Shown here piece by piece: positions 8,320 to 16,033 of a stretch of 64,000 nucleotides of DNA (its first letter is position 1; the number at the start of each line of letters is the position of its first letter). The notes below the pieces were generated by a model. It made no database searches, was not told where the DNA came from, and saw only the letters and a program-made list of their open reading frames with translations. This stretch comes from Falsiroseomonas sp050563525. GTDB taxonomy: Bacteria; Pseudomonadota; Alphaproteobacteria; Acetobacterales; Acetobacteraceae. The translations under genes and the position numbers were made by a program. The stretch lies in assembly GCF_050563525.1 (NCBI RefSeq), contig NZ_JBNXUN010000003.1:248001-312000 (forward strand), given 5' to 3'.

Positions 8320-9600
8320 CTAGCCTCCGTACCCCGCCATCCGTGGCAGCCAGAGCGCAATTTCCGGAAAGGCGATCAGCATGGCGGTGCCGAAGGCCAG
8401 CATCAGCATGTAGGGCAGGATGCTGCGATTCACCTCCGCCAGCGGCGCTCCGGTGATCGCCTTGATCACCACCAAGTTCAGCGCCACCGGCGGCGAGATC
8501 AGCGCCATCTCCAGGCTCAGCGTCAGAAGGATGCCGTACCAGACCTTGTCGATGTCCAGCACGCCGAGCAGCGGCAGGATGGCCGGCATGGTCAGCAGGA
8601 TGATGGAAAAGCTTTCCAGCACCAGGCCGAGCAGGAACAGCAGCACCATCATGGCGATCAGGAATTCGGTGCGCGACAGGCCGAAATCGGCCACCAGCTT
8701 CGTCAACTCCTGCGGCACCTGCAGCTTGGTCAGCATGTAGCCGTAGATGGCTGCACCCGCGATGATCATCAGCAGCATGGCGGATGTCCGCGTCGCTTCC
8801 TGCACGCCTTGCAGCATGTCGCGCCAGGTCAGCGTGCGGTAGATCAGGGCGGCGATCAGCAGGGCGTAGATCGTGCCGGTGCCGGCCGCCTCCGTCGCCG
8901 TGAAGACGCCGAGATAGATGCCGCCGAGCACGAAGATGGGCAGCGACAGCGACCAGCCGGCGCGCATCAGCGCGACCTGCACGCTGTCCGGCACCGGCTC
9001 GTCCGCCGGGACCTTGGCCTTGCCCTCGGTGATGAAGCAGTAGGCGGCGAACATCAGCGCCATCAGCAGGCCCGGCACCAGCCCGGCCAGGAACAGTGCC
9101 GCGACCGAGGTTTCCGTGACATACGCGTACAGCACCATGGGTGCGGAGGGCGGGATCAGGATGCCAAGGGTGCCGCCGCCCGCCACCACGCCGAAGGCGC
9201 CCTGGCGGGACATGCCGTAGCGCAGCATCTGCGGGATCGCGATCTTGCCGATGGTCAGCGCTGTGGCGACGGAACTGCCGCTGATCGCGGCGAAGACGGT
9301 GCAGGCCAGCACGGTCGCGATGCCGACGCCACCGCGCACGCCGCGCAGCAGGGCGAAGGCGGCGTTGTACAGGTCGTCCACCACGCGGCCGCGCACCATG
9401 ATGTGCGCCATCAGCATGAACAGCGGGATCGCCACCAGCAGGTAGCCGTCGAGCTTGCCGATGACCATCTCGCCGAGCGCCGGCACCGCGCCCTCGACCC
9501 AGAACAGCACGGCGAGCGGCAGCAGGAACAGCGCCGCGAACATCGGCATGCCAAGCCACAGCAGGACGATCAGCGCGCCCAGCAGCAGGAAGAAGGTCAC
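8320..9600 (-). CDS. dctM: TRAP transporter large permease (DctM)
   Basis: A 426-residue integral membrane protein with about 12 hydrophobic segments, the large subunit of a tripartite ATP-independent periplasmic (TRAP) transporter that drives substrate uptake with a Na+ or H+ gradient. Landmarks include FFLLLGALIVLLWLGMPMFAALF at the start (only part quoted here), ISGSSVATALTIGKIAIPQM, GGTLGILIPPSAPMVLYAY and LISPPVALNLVVIKAI. It starts at GTG 9600, 20 nt after the dctQ stop, and is the last gene of dctP-dctQ-dctM. A non-coding leftover of about 125 bp separates it from the lipoprotein gene. Confidence 0.93.
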   Translation of the reverse strand: MTFFLLLGALIVLLWLGMPMFAALFLLPLAVLFWVEGAVPALGEMVIGKLDGYLLVAIPLFMLMAHIMVRGRVVDDLYNAAFALLRGVRGGVGIATVLACTVFAAISGSSVATALTIGKIAIPQMLRYGMSRQGAFGVVAGGGTLGILIPPSAPMVLYAYVTETSVAALFLAGLVPGLLMALMFAAYCFITEGKAKVPADEPVPDSVQVALMRAGWSLSLPIFVLGGIYLGVFTATEAAGTGTIYALLIAALIYRTLTWRDMLQGVQEATRTSAMLLMIIAGAAIYGYMLTKLQVPQELTKLVADFGLSRTEFLIAMMVLLFLLGLVLESFSIILLTMPAILPLLGVLDIDKVWYGILLTLSLEMALISPPVALNLVVIKAITGAPLAEVNRSILPYMLMLAFGTAMLIAFPEIALWLPRMAGYGG

Positions 9601-9620
9601 GCGGGCGTCACTCCGTCAGG

Positions 9621-10163
9621 TCATTCCGCTCGGGCGAGCGGGTCGCGCGGGACCGATTCCGAACTGTCGGGCAGGTATTCGGGCTCGCGCCCCAGCAGCA
9701 GCAGAAGGGTCTGGGCTGAGGCCACCAGCAGCAGCAGTGCCGCGCCCACCGGCAGCAGCGCCTGCACCCACCAGGCGGGGATACCCTCGAGGTCGGTCAT
9801 CATGCCGACCATGCGGCTGAACGCCACCGTCTCGATCCCGGCATGCAGCAGCACGCCAGCGACGACCGCCACCGAAAGCGTGCCGATCAGGTGCGCCACC
9901 CGCACCAGGCGCGGGCCGAGGCGATCACGCGCGATATCGACGCCGATATGTTCGAAGCGGCGCTGCGCCTCGGGTGCCGCCAGCATCACAACGCCGACCA
10001 CCAGCCAGCCGGCGACCTTGTCGGTCCAGGGCTCCGGCTGGCCCAACAGGTAGCGCATGCCGACGGCATAGCCGACCAGGGCGACGCAAAGCAGCGTCAG
10101 CACCGCGCCCAGCCCACCGGCGAAGCGCGCCACCAGCCCGACGGCGCGCTCCAGCCCACGCAT
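9621..10163 (-). CDS. dctQ: TRAP transporter small permease (DctQ)
   Basis: A 180-residue membrane protein with four hydrophobic helices, the small subunit of the TRAP transporter. Visible segments are LVARFAGGLGAVLTLLCVAL, WLVVGVVMLAAPEAQRR with the following HIGVDI typical of DctQ, a third helix near LIGTLSVAVVAGVLL, and LLPVGAALLLLVASAQTLLL. It begins one nucleotide after the dctP stop codon and ends 20 nt before dctM, so the three genes are an operon. Substrate cannot be inferred from this subunit. Confidence 0.9.
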   Translation of the reverse strand: MRGLERAVGLVARFAGGLGAVLTLLCVALVGYAVGMRYLLGQPEPWTDKVAGWLVVGVVMLAAPEAQRRFEHIGVDIARDRLGPRLVRVAHLIGTLSVAVVAGVLLHAGIETVAFSRMVGMMTDLEGIPAWWVQALLPVGAALLLLVASAQTLLLLLGREPEYLPDSSESVPRDPLARAE

Positions 10164-10164
10164 C

Positions 10165-11166
10165 TCAGGCGTTCGGGATGTTGCGCAGCAATTCGATGGC
10201 GCGCGGGCCGCCCTCGGGCGCCAGGCGCAGGAAGGCGGCGATCACGGGCGGCTGCATCGCGGCCTGCCAGGTGGCCGCCTCGGACGCGGTCTGCTCATGG
10301 ATGGTCATGCCGCGCTCGCGCAGCGTGGACAGCGCGGATTTGGCGGTGTCTTCGGTGATCTGCATCTGGTCCTGCTCCGCCTTGCGGGCGGCGGCCTCGA
10401 TCGCAGTACGGTGCGCGGGTGCCAGCCCGTTGAACCAGCGCGGGTTCACGTAGACATGGCTGATGACGGAGAAATAGGGCGCGACGGTGCCGAACTTCTG
10501 GATCTCGTAGTAGCGGCGCGACACGGCGGCGGAGATGTCCGTCAGCCCCGCATCCAGCACGCCGGATTGCAGCGCCTGCGACACTTCCGGCCCCGGCATG
10601 GCGGATGGGGCGGCGCCGACGGCGGACAGGGCGTGGTCGGTCAGCGCGTTCAGGCCGCGGATCTTCATGCCCTGGAAATCGGCCAGGTTGACGATCGGCT
10701 TGCGGTTGCTGGTGAAGATGGATTGGCGGGTGGTGTAGAGCCACATCAGGTTCTTCACGGCCCGGCGTTCCAGCAGCCCTTCCAGGTGCTTCGCCGCCTC
10801 GCTGCCCGGGAAGCGGCTGATCCGCGCGAAATCCGTGAACAGGTAGGGGATGGTCGGCGCGTTCATCTCGGGGATCGTCGTGCCCCACTGGAAGTTCACC
10901 GCCGCCGCCGCCTCGAAGGCGCCGCGCGCCACGCCGGGGAAGTTCTCGCCGGCCTTGGCCAGCTGTTCCGCCGGGAAGACCTGCACATCCACCTGGCCCT
11001 GGCTGCGCGCCTTCACATCCTCGGCGAAGGCGGCGACGACGCGGGCATTGTGGTGGGAAGGGGGAAACTGGTGCGACAGCCGCATGGTGACGGCGGCCTG
11101 CGCCTGACCGAGGCGCGGCAGCGCGGGTGTGGCCAGGGCGGCGGCGATAAGGGTGCGGCGGCGCAT
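10165..11166 (-). CDS. dctP: TRAP transporter periplasmic substrate-binding protein (DctP)
   Basis: A 333-residue periplasmic solute receptor. The first 25 residues (MRRRTLIAAALATPALPRLGQAQA) form an Arg-rich signal peptide. The mature part has MRLSHQFPPSHHNARVVAAF, the pair KIRGLNALTDHALSAVGAAP with the conserved Arg that binds carboxylates, and PEVSQALQSGVLDAG. These are DctP/YiaO-type features, pointing to an organic acid ligand. ATG 11166 is preceded by AGGAACGAA. It heads the dctPQM operon, which ends before the tRNA-Val gene on its upstream side. The specific acid is unknown. Confidence 0.92.
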   Translation of the reverse strand: MRRRTLIAAALATPALPRLGQAQAAVTMRLSHQFPPSHHNARVVAAFAEDVKARSQGQVDVQVFPAEQLAKAGENFPGVARGAFEAAAAVNFQWGTTIPEMNAPTIPYLFTDFARISRFPGSEAAKHLEGLLERRAVKNLMWLYTTRQSIFTSNRKPIVNLADFQGMKIRGLNALTDHALSAVGAAPSAMPGPEVSQALQSGVLDAGLTDISAAVSRRYYEIQKFGTVAPYFSVISHVYVNPRWFNGLAPAHRTAIEAAARKAEQDQMQITEDTAKSALSTLRERGMTIHEQTASEAATWQAAMQPPVIAAFLRLAPEGGPRAIELLRNIPNA

Positions 11167-11259
11167 GATTTCGTTCCTCCCGGGATGGTGGCGCAGATGT
11201 GCGTCAGCCCGCGCCCGCGGTCAACGCCGCGTGAGCCTGAAGGAAGGAGAAGCGCTGGA

Positions 11260-11334
11260 TGGTGGGCGCGACAGGGATTGAACCTGTGACCCCCGCCGTG
11301 TCAAGGCGATGCTCTCCCGCTGAGCTACGCGCCC
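11260..11334 (-). tRNA. tRNA-Val(GAC)
   Basis: A complete 75-nt tRNA including an encoded CCA. The acceptor stem GGGCGCG pairs with CGCGCCC, the D-loop reads TAGCTCAGCGGGAGAGC, the anticodon loop is TTGACAC (anticodon GAC, reading GUC/GUU valine codons), and the T-arm contains GGTTCAATCC. It lies on the minus strand between dctP and the divergently placed N-formylglutamate amidohydrolase gene. Confidence 0.95.
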
Positions 11335-11450
11335 ATCCAGCGAAGCGCTGAGATAGCCAAGCACGGAGGGCAACGCAAGCCCAGGCGGCCGGCTGATCGG
11401 ACAGCGGGGGATGACAAGCGGCCCCTCGCTGTGGCTTGATCGTGACACCG

Positions 11451-12335
11451 ATGGACCTGCCTCTGCCCGCCGCCCTGACCACCAGTTTGGTCCCCGACCT
11501 GCCGCCGCTGCACGTGGCGCGGCCGGAGCGCCAGACCGTGCCCCTGGTCTTCGCCTCCCCACACAGCGGGGCGCACTACACCGCCGATTTCCTGGCCGAT
11601 TCCCGTCTGGACCCCACGGCGCTGCGCCGTAGCGAGGACAGTTTCGTGGACGAGCTGTTCGCCGCCGCCCCCGGCTTCGGCGCACCACTGCTGACGGCGA
11701 CCTTCCCGCGCGTGTTCTGCGACGTGAACCGGGAGCCTTGGGAGCTCGACCCAGGGATGTTCGACGGTCCGCTTCCCGCCTGGGTGAACAGCGCCAGCCC
11801 CCGCGTCGGCGCCGGGCTCGGCACCATCGCTCGCATCGTCGCCTCCGGCGAGCCGGTCTATCGCAACAAGCTGGCCTTCGCCGATGCGGAGGCGCGCATC
11901 CGCCAGTTCTGGCAGCCCTACCACGCGGCCCTGGCCGCGCTGATCGCGGAAACCCATGCCAGCTTCGGCTACTGCCTGCTGATCGATTGCCATTCCATGC
12001 CGGCGCATCCGGGCCATGGGGTCAGCCCGGCGGATTTCGTGCTGGGCGACGCGCATGGCACCGCCTGCGCGCCGCGGGCGACGCGGCTGGTCGAGGAGAC
12101 GCTGGGCGGCCTGGGCTACCGGGTGCGCCGCAATGATCCCTATGCCGGCGGCTACGTCACCCGCCACTACGGACGACCGCGGGAGGGCGTGCACGCGCTG
12201 CAGATCGAGATCGCGCGCAGCCTGTACATGAACGAGGCGCGGGTGGAACGGGCGCCGGGGATGCAGGCCCTGACGCGCGACCTGACGCGGCTGGTCGCGA
12301 CCCTGGCAAAGGCGGATTGGTCCGTCCTGCGCTGA
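11451..12335 (+). CDS. N-formylglutamate amidohydrolase
   Basis: A 294-residue member of the N-formylglutamate amidohydrolase family, which hydrolyses N-formyl-L-glutamate to formate and glutamate at the end of the five-step histidine pathway. Family motifs are FASPHSGAHYTADF, REDSFVDELF-like RSEDSFVDELF, DVNREPWELDP, IDCHSMPAHPGHG and NDPYAGGYVTRHYGRP with the late QIEIARSLYM. ATG 11451 was chosen; a TTG 15 nt upstream is possible and neither has a strong ribosome site. No other hut gene is nearby, so the role may be wider than histidine breakdown. Confidence 0.9.
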   Translation: MDLPLPAALTTSLVPDLPPLHVARPERQTVPLVFASPHSGAHYTADFLADSRLDPTALRRSEDSFVDELFAAAPGFGAPLLTATFPRVFCDVNREPWELDPGMFDGPLPAWVNSASPRVGAGLGTIARIVASGEPVYRNKLAFADAEARIRQFWQPYHAALAALIAETHASFGYCLLIDCHSMPAHPGHGVSPADFVLGDAHGTACAPRATRLVEETLGGLGYRVRRNDPYAGGYVTRHYGRPREGVHALQIEIARSLYMNEARVERAPGMQALTRDLTRLVATLAKADWSVLR

Positions 12336-12362
12336 CCCTGTTCGGCTGGGCGGGCACTGGAC

Positions 12363-12453
12363 AAAAAAAGGGCGGTCCCTTGCGGGACCGCCGAGTTTAG
12401 GGAGGAAACGTCCAAGAAAGACAGACAACCCGGCAACGCCGTGTTGCTGCGAT
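12363..12453 (-). ncRNA. Putative trans-acting small RNA with exposed UUUCCUCCCU (alphaproteobacterial MmgR / ar8-like)
   Basis: About 90 nt, read leftwards. After a promoter-like element it contains a short 5' hairpin (GCAAC-GCCGT-GTTGC at 12433-12447), a 35-nt stretch with no evident pairing that includes TTTCTTGGACG and TTTCCTCCC (12400-12408), then a perfect terminator hairpin with a T-tract. An unpaired pyrimidine-rich anti-Shine-Dalgarno segment between two hairpins is the layout of several alphaproteobacterial small RNAs. The UUUCCUCCC core resembles what I recall of the ar8/MmgR family. No reading frame of note covers it. Identity is inference; existence of a discrete transcript is well supported by promoter plus terminator. 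Confidence 0.6.
12371..12392 (-). terminator. Rho-independent terminator of the small RNA
   Basis: A perfect 9-bp stem GGCGGTCCC / GGGACCGCC with a 4-nt loop. On the minus strand it is followed by C and seven T residues (plus-strand A run at 12363-12369). It is oriented for leftward transcripts. It could also end read-through from the CoA transferase gene whose stop is at 12589. Confidence 0.88.
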
Positions 12454-12459
12454 GCACAA

Positions 12460-12487
12460 TCTATAGCGGAGGTGCCGGCCCCACAAG
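12460..12487 (-). promoter_or_regulatory. Candidate promoter of the small RNA
   Basis: On the minus strand, CTTGTG (12487-12482) is followed 16 nt later by TATAGA (12465-12460). The expected start point is near 12453, which gives a transcript of about 90 nt ending at the terminator. The -10 is a good sigma-70-type match and the -35 partial. Confidence 0.5.
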
Positions 12488-12588
12488 GGTCTTTTTGCGG
12501 TGCAGCATAAAAATCTTGCTGCATTGCACCCACGCACCGAGCGCATGCCCGTATGGGCGTCCGCATCTTTCTGCAGGGCAGAACGGTC

Positions 12589-13713
12589 TCAGCCTCCGCC
12601 GAACTCCGCCCGGATCGCCGGACCATGCTCGCCCAGTGCCGGCACCTTCCCGTACTGCCGCGCCTCGCCCGCCAGCCGTGCCGCCGGTGCCGCCACCTGC
12701 ACCGGCCCGCCCGGCGTCTCCACACGCAGGCGGCGCAGCGCCGGATGAGTGGCAAGCTCGGCCACGCCGTTGACGAAGCCATAAGCGATGCCGGCCGCGT
12801 TCAACCGCGCCGCGGCGGCATCGCGCGTCAGGCCGGCAAAGACGGTGCCGATATGCGCATCCACCGCCGGGCGGTTCGCGACACGTTCGTTGTTGCTGCG
12901 CCAGCCTGGCTGCACGGGCAGGCCCGGCTCCGCCAGGAAGCCGCCGCAGAAGGCGGCCCATTCGCGCTCGTTCTGGATCGAGATCAGCACCAGCGCGCCA
13001 TCCGCCGTGGCGAAGGCGCCGTAGGGGCAGATGGAGGGATGCGCCAGGCCGACACGCGCCGGCGCGCGGCCGGTGCCCTCGTAGTACAGCAGCGGCACGT
13101 TCATCCAATCCGCCATGCCGTCGAACAGCGACACGGCGATGCCGGTGCCCTGCCCGGTGATGCCGCGGGCGATCAAGGCCTCCAGCACCGCCGCATGGGC
13201 GTTCATGCCGCAGGCGATATCGACCACGGAGACGCCGACGCGGCCCGGCCCGGCCGGATGGCCGGTGATGGCGGCGAGGCCGGACTCCGCCTGCACCAGC
13301 AGGTCGTAGGCCTTCATCGCGGCGTAATCGCCTTCCTCGCCGTAACCGGAGATGTCGACGGTGATCAGGCGCGGGTGCTTCACACGAAGCTCTGCGCTGC
13401 CGAAGCCGGCGCGCGCCATGGCGCCGGGGGCGAGGTTCTGGATGAACACATCTGCCTTCGCCAGGATGCGCCCGAGCAGCGCCTTGTCCCCGGCGTTCTT
13501 GATGTCGAGGACGAGCGATTCCTTGCCGCGGTTCAGCCAGACGAAATAGCTGGATTGCCCGGCGGCGGCGGTGTCGTAGCCGCGCGCGAAATCGCCCTCG
13601 GCACGCTCGATCTTGATGACCCGGGCGCCGGCATCGGCGAGCTTCACCGAACAGGTCGGCGCGGCGACGGCCTGTTCCATGGCGACGACGAGGAGGCCTT
13701 CCAGCGGTCGCAT
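12589..13713 (-). CDS. CaiB/BaiF (family III) CoA transferase
   Basis: A 374-residue family III CoA transferase that moves CoA between carboxylic acids. The N-terminus RPLEGLLVVAMEQAVAAP, ADAGARVIKIERAEGDFARG, LNRGKESLVLDIK and FIQNLAPGAMARAGFG match the fold. The catalytic Asp lies in KAYDLLVQAESGLAAITG. The gene starts at ATG 13713, overlapping the TGA of the acyl-CoA dehydrogenase gene by one base, so the two are translationally linked. Together they probably activate and then oxidise a short or branched carboxylic acid. The substrate is not identifiable from sequence. The stop is followed by 135 bp that separate it from the small RNA. Confidence 0.92.
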   Translation of the reverse strand: MRPLEGLLVVAMEQAVAAPTCSVKLADAGARVIKIERAEGDFARGYDTAAAGQSSYFVWLNRGKESLVLDIKNAGDKALLGRILAKADVFIQNLAPGAMARAGFGSAELRVKHPRLITVDISGYGEEGDYAAMKAYDLLVQAESGLAAITGHPAGPGRVGVSVVDIACGMNAHAAVLEALIARGITGQGTGIAVSLFDGMADWMNVPLLYYEGTGRAPARVGLAHPSICPYGAFATADGALVLISIQNEREWAAFCGGFLAEPGLPVQPGWRSNNERVANRPAVDAHIGTVFAGLTRDAAAARLNAAGIAYGFVNGVAELATHPALRRLRVETPGGPVQVAAPAARLAGEARQYGKVPALGEHGPAIRAEFGGG

Positions 13714-14876
13714 CAATAGCTCCGCGGCATGCCCAGCACGTGTTCGCCGATGTAGCTCAAAATCAGGTTCGTGCTGATCGGCGCCACCTGGTACAGCCGC
13801 GTCTCGCGGAACTTACGCTCGATGTCGTATTCCTCGGCGAAGCCGAAGCCGCCATGGGTGTTGATGCAGGCCTCGCCAGCGGCCCAGGAGGCCTCGGCGG
13901 CGAGCATCTTGCCCATGTTGGCCTCCTCGCCGCAGTTCTCGCCGCGCTCGAATTTCGCCAGGCCCTTCTGCACGATGGCCTCCGCCGCGCGCATCTGGGC
14001 GTAGGCCTTGGCGATCGGGAACTGCACGCCCTGGTTCTGGCCGATCGGGCGGCCGAACAGCACGCGTTCACGGGCATAGGCGGCCGACCGCGCGGTGAAC
14101 CACTTGGCGTCGCCGATGCACTCGGCCGCGATCAGCAGGCGCTCGGCGTTCATCCCGTCCAGGATGTAGCGGAAGCCGCGACCTTCCTGCCCAAGCAGGT
14201 TCTCCGCCGGCACCTCCATGTTGTCGAAGAACACCTCGCAGGAATTGTGGTTCATCATGGTGCGGATCGGGCGGATGGTGAGGCCCTTCGCGGTGCGCAT
14301 GTCCACGATGAAGGTGGACAGCCCTTCGGTCTTCTTCGCCACCTGGTCACGTGGCGTGGTGCGGGCCAGCAGCAGCATCAGGTCGGAATGCTCGGCGCGG
14401 CTGGTCCAGATCTTCTGGCCGTTGACGATGTATTTGTCGCCCTCGCGGCGCGCAGTGGTGCGCAACGCTGTGGTGTCGGTGCCGCTGGTGGGCTCCGTCA
14501 CGCCGAAAGCCTGCAGGCGCAGCTTGCCCGCCGCGATGTCGGGCAGGTACTGCGCCTTCTGGGCTTCGCTGCCGTGCCGCAGGATGGTGCCCATGATGTA
14601 CATCTGGGCGTGGCAGGCAGCGCCGTTGCAGCCGCTGGCCTGGATTTCCTCCAGGATCGCGGCCGCACCCGACAGCGGCAGGCCGGCGCCGCCGAATTCT
14701 TCCGGGATCAGCGCGGCGAGGTAGCCGCTTTCGGTCAGCGCCTCGACGAATTCTGTCGGATAGCCGCGGCGGCTGTCCAGCTCGCGCCAGTATTCGCCGG
14801 GGAAACGGGCGCAGAGCTTGCGGACTTCCTCGCGGATCTCGGCATGCGGATCGGCGGCGGGCTGGTGCATGTCCAT
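13713..14876 (-). CDS. Acyl-CoA dehydrogenase
   Basis: A 387-residue FAD-dependent acyl-CoA dehydrogenase. Landmarks are AALIPEEFGGAGLPLSGAA, the FAD-binding AFGVTEPTSGTDTTALRT, GQKIWTSRAEHSDLMLLLAR, RMLIAAE-like AERLLIAAECIGDAKWF, and the C-terminal HGGFGFAEEYDIERKFRETR followed by NLILSYIGEHVLGMPRSY. It oxidises an acyl-CoA to the enoyl-CoA and passes electrons to ETF. It is followed by a CoA transferase overlapping by 1 nt, which likely makes the substrate thioester. Which acid is used cannot be read from the sequence. Confidence 0.93.
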   Translation of the reverse strand: MDMHQPAADPHAEIREEVRKLCARFPGEYWRELDSRRGYPTEFVEALTESGYLAALIPEEFGGAGLPLSGAAAILEEIQASGCNGAACHAQMYIMGTILRHGSEAQKAQYLPDIAAGKLRLQAFGVTEPTSGTDTTALRTTARREGDKYIVNGQKIWTSRAEHSDLMLLLARTTPRDQVAKKTEGLSTFIVDMRTAKGLTIRPIRTMMNHNSCEVFFDNMEVPAENLLGQEGRGFRYILDGMNAERLLIAAECIGDAKWFTARSAAYARERVLFGRPIGQNQGVQFPIAKAYAQMRAAEAIVQKGLAKFERGENCGEEANMGKMLAAEASWAAGEACINTHGGFGFAEEYDIERKFRETRLYQVAPISTNLILSYIGEHVLGMPRSY

Positions 14877-14930
14877 CTGGTGTCGTCTCCCGGGCTTGCC
14901 GCCCGGATTACGGCGCAGGGCCGCGCGAGT

Positions 14931-15536
14931 CTACCGGAGCATGGGCACCAGGCTCGCCACCAGCAGCACCGCCATGGTGACGTTGAAGGCGCGCAGGCGC
15001 CCTGGGCTGTGCAGCAGCCGCCCGGCGGAAACGCCAATGCCGGCCCAGACCAGCAGGCAAGGCAGGGTGATCAGCAGGAAGACCAGGGAGATGGCCAGGA
15101 TCTGCGGCAGCATCGGCTCGCCCGGACGGGTGAAGGCGGGCACCACGGCAGCGGCGATCATCCAGGCCTTGGGGTTGACCCATTGGAACAGCGCCCCACC
15201 GACAAAGCCCAGCGGCGGCTTGTCCGCGCCGGCCGCCTCCCCCACCGCGCGGGCCTGCGGTGGCGGAGCGGTGGCAATCCTCAAGGCCAGCACCAGAAGC
15301 CAGGCCGCACCCGCCCAGCGCAGCACCTCGTGCAGGATACGGCTGGCCAGCAGCGGCCCGGCCAGACCCAGCCCGACCAGCAGGATCATGCCGCCGAAGC
15401 CGAAGGTGATGCCCAGCATGTGCGGCATCACCCGCCGCAGCCCGTGGCTCGCGGCGGCGGCGGCGACCATCAGGACATTGGGGCCCGGCGTCACCGAGGA
15501 AGCGATCGCGAAACCGAGGAGCGGCAGCCAGTCCAT
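14931..15536 (-). CDS. LysE/RhtB family amino acid exporter
   Basis: A 201-residue membrane protein with about six hydrophobic segments, of the LysE/RhtB translocator family that exports amino acids or derivatives. The diagnostic N-terminus is MDWLPLLGFAIASSVTPGPN, followed by HGLRRVMPHMLGITFGFGGM and a conserved FQWVNPKAWM in the middle. Later segments include ILAISLVFLLITLPCLLVW. ATG 15536 starts exactly at the conserved N-terminus; the open frame upstream of it is unlike the family. It lies on the same strand as the upstream small membrane protein gene but is separated by 37 bp. Confidence 0.88.
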   Translation of the reverse strand: MDWLPLLGFAIASSVTPGPNVLMVAAAAASHGLRRVMPHMLGITFGFGGMILLVGLGLAGPLLASRILHEVLRWAGAAWLLVLALRIATAPPPQARAVGEAAGADKPPLGFVGGALFQWVNPKAWMIAAAVVPAFTRPGEPMLPQILAISLVFLLITLPCLLVWAGIGVSAGRLLHSPGRLRAFNVTMAVLLVASLVPMLR

Positions 15537-15573
15537 GCCTGGATCGTGACAGCAACACTGACCTGATGAAAGC

Positions 15574-15987
15574 TCAGCTTCGCGACAGAGCCATGCGCAC
15601 CGCGATGGCCCGCACCACCAGCCCGTCATGGCCGAGTTCCACCAACGCGGTCAGCACCTCGCTGTCGCCGCGACGGGCGCGGAAGCGGCAGGTTTCAATT
15701 TCACCGGCCGCCGTGACGCCGCGGCATTCGAAGCCCATGCGCTGCAACTGGGCGTAGAGCGGCCCGACGCTGCTGCCGGGGCCGTGCGCCTCCAGCAGGT
15801 CGCGCTCCAACCGCTCGGCCCCGGCGCGTGGCCCGGCCTTGATGTAGCTGGCCATCTCGAACGGCACGACCCAGCCGCCGCTAAACATCTGCGCGCCGAG
15901 CACCAGCGCGCCGAGCACCAGCAGCCCCGCGATCATCGCATTGCGCGCGGTGCGCGTGATCGGATCGCGGCGCTCGGTCGGCGCCAC
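15574..15987 (-). CDS. Hypothetical protein with one N-terminal membrane segment
   Basis: A 137-residue protein I do not recognise. A positively charged N-terminus (RRDPITRTARN) precedes one hydrophobic helix (AMIAGLLVLGALVLGAQMF), so the rest is probably periplasmic. The soluble part has two cysteines (GFECRGV and ETCRFRAR) that could form a disulfide, and ends ALVELGHDGLVVRAIAVRMAL. The start is GTG 15987; there is no strong ribosome site and the frame stays open some 40 nt further upstream, so the N-terminus is uncertain. It begins about 46 bp after the D-aminoacylase stop and may be cotranscribed. Confidence 0.6.
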   Translation of the reverse strand: MAPTERRDPITRTARNAMIAGLLVLGALVLGAQMFSGGWVVPFEMASYIKAGPRAGAERLERDLLEAHGPGSSVGPLYAQLQRMGFECRGVTAAGEIETCRFRARRGDSEVLTALVELGHDGLVVRAIAVRMALSRS

Positions 15988-16033
15988 GTCGTTGGCCGGC
16001 GGCGCCTGGTACCAGGCGCGGGGTCGTGTCGGT

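Noticed and set aside
8260..10053. 597-codon plus-strand frame across the TRAP permease genes
   Set aside because: Gln/His/Arg-rich translation with no motif, antisense to dctM and dctQ; a high-GC shadow.
12371..12392. Hairpin considered only as terminator of the CoA transferase
   Set aside because: It is almost 200 bp from that stop and has its own upstream promoter and hairpin, so a separate small RNA fits better; dual use remains possible.
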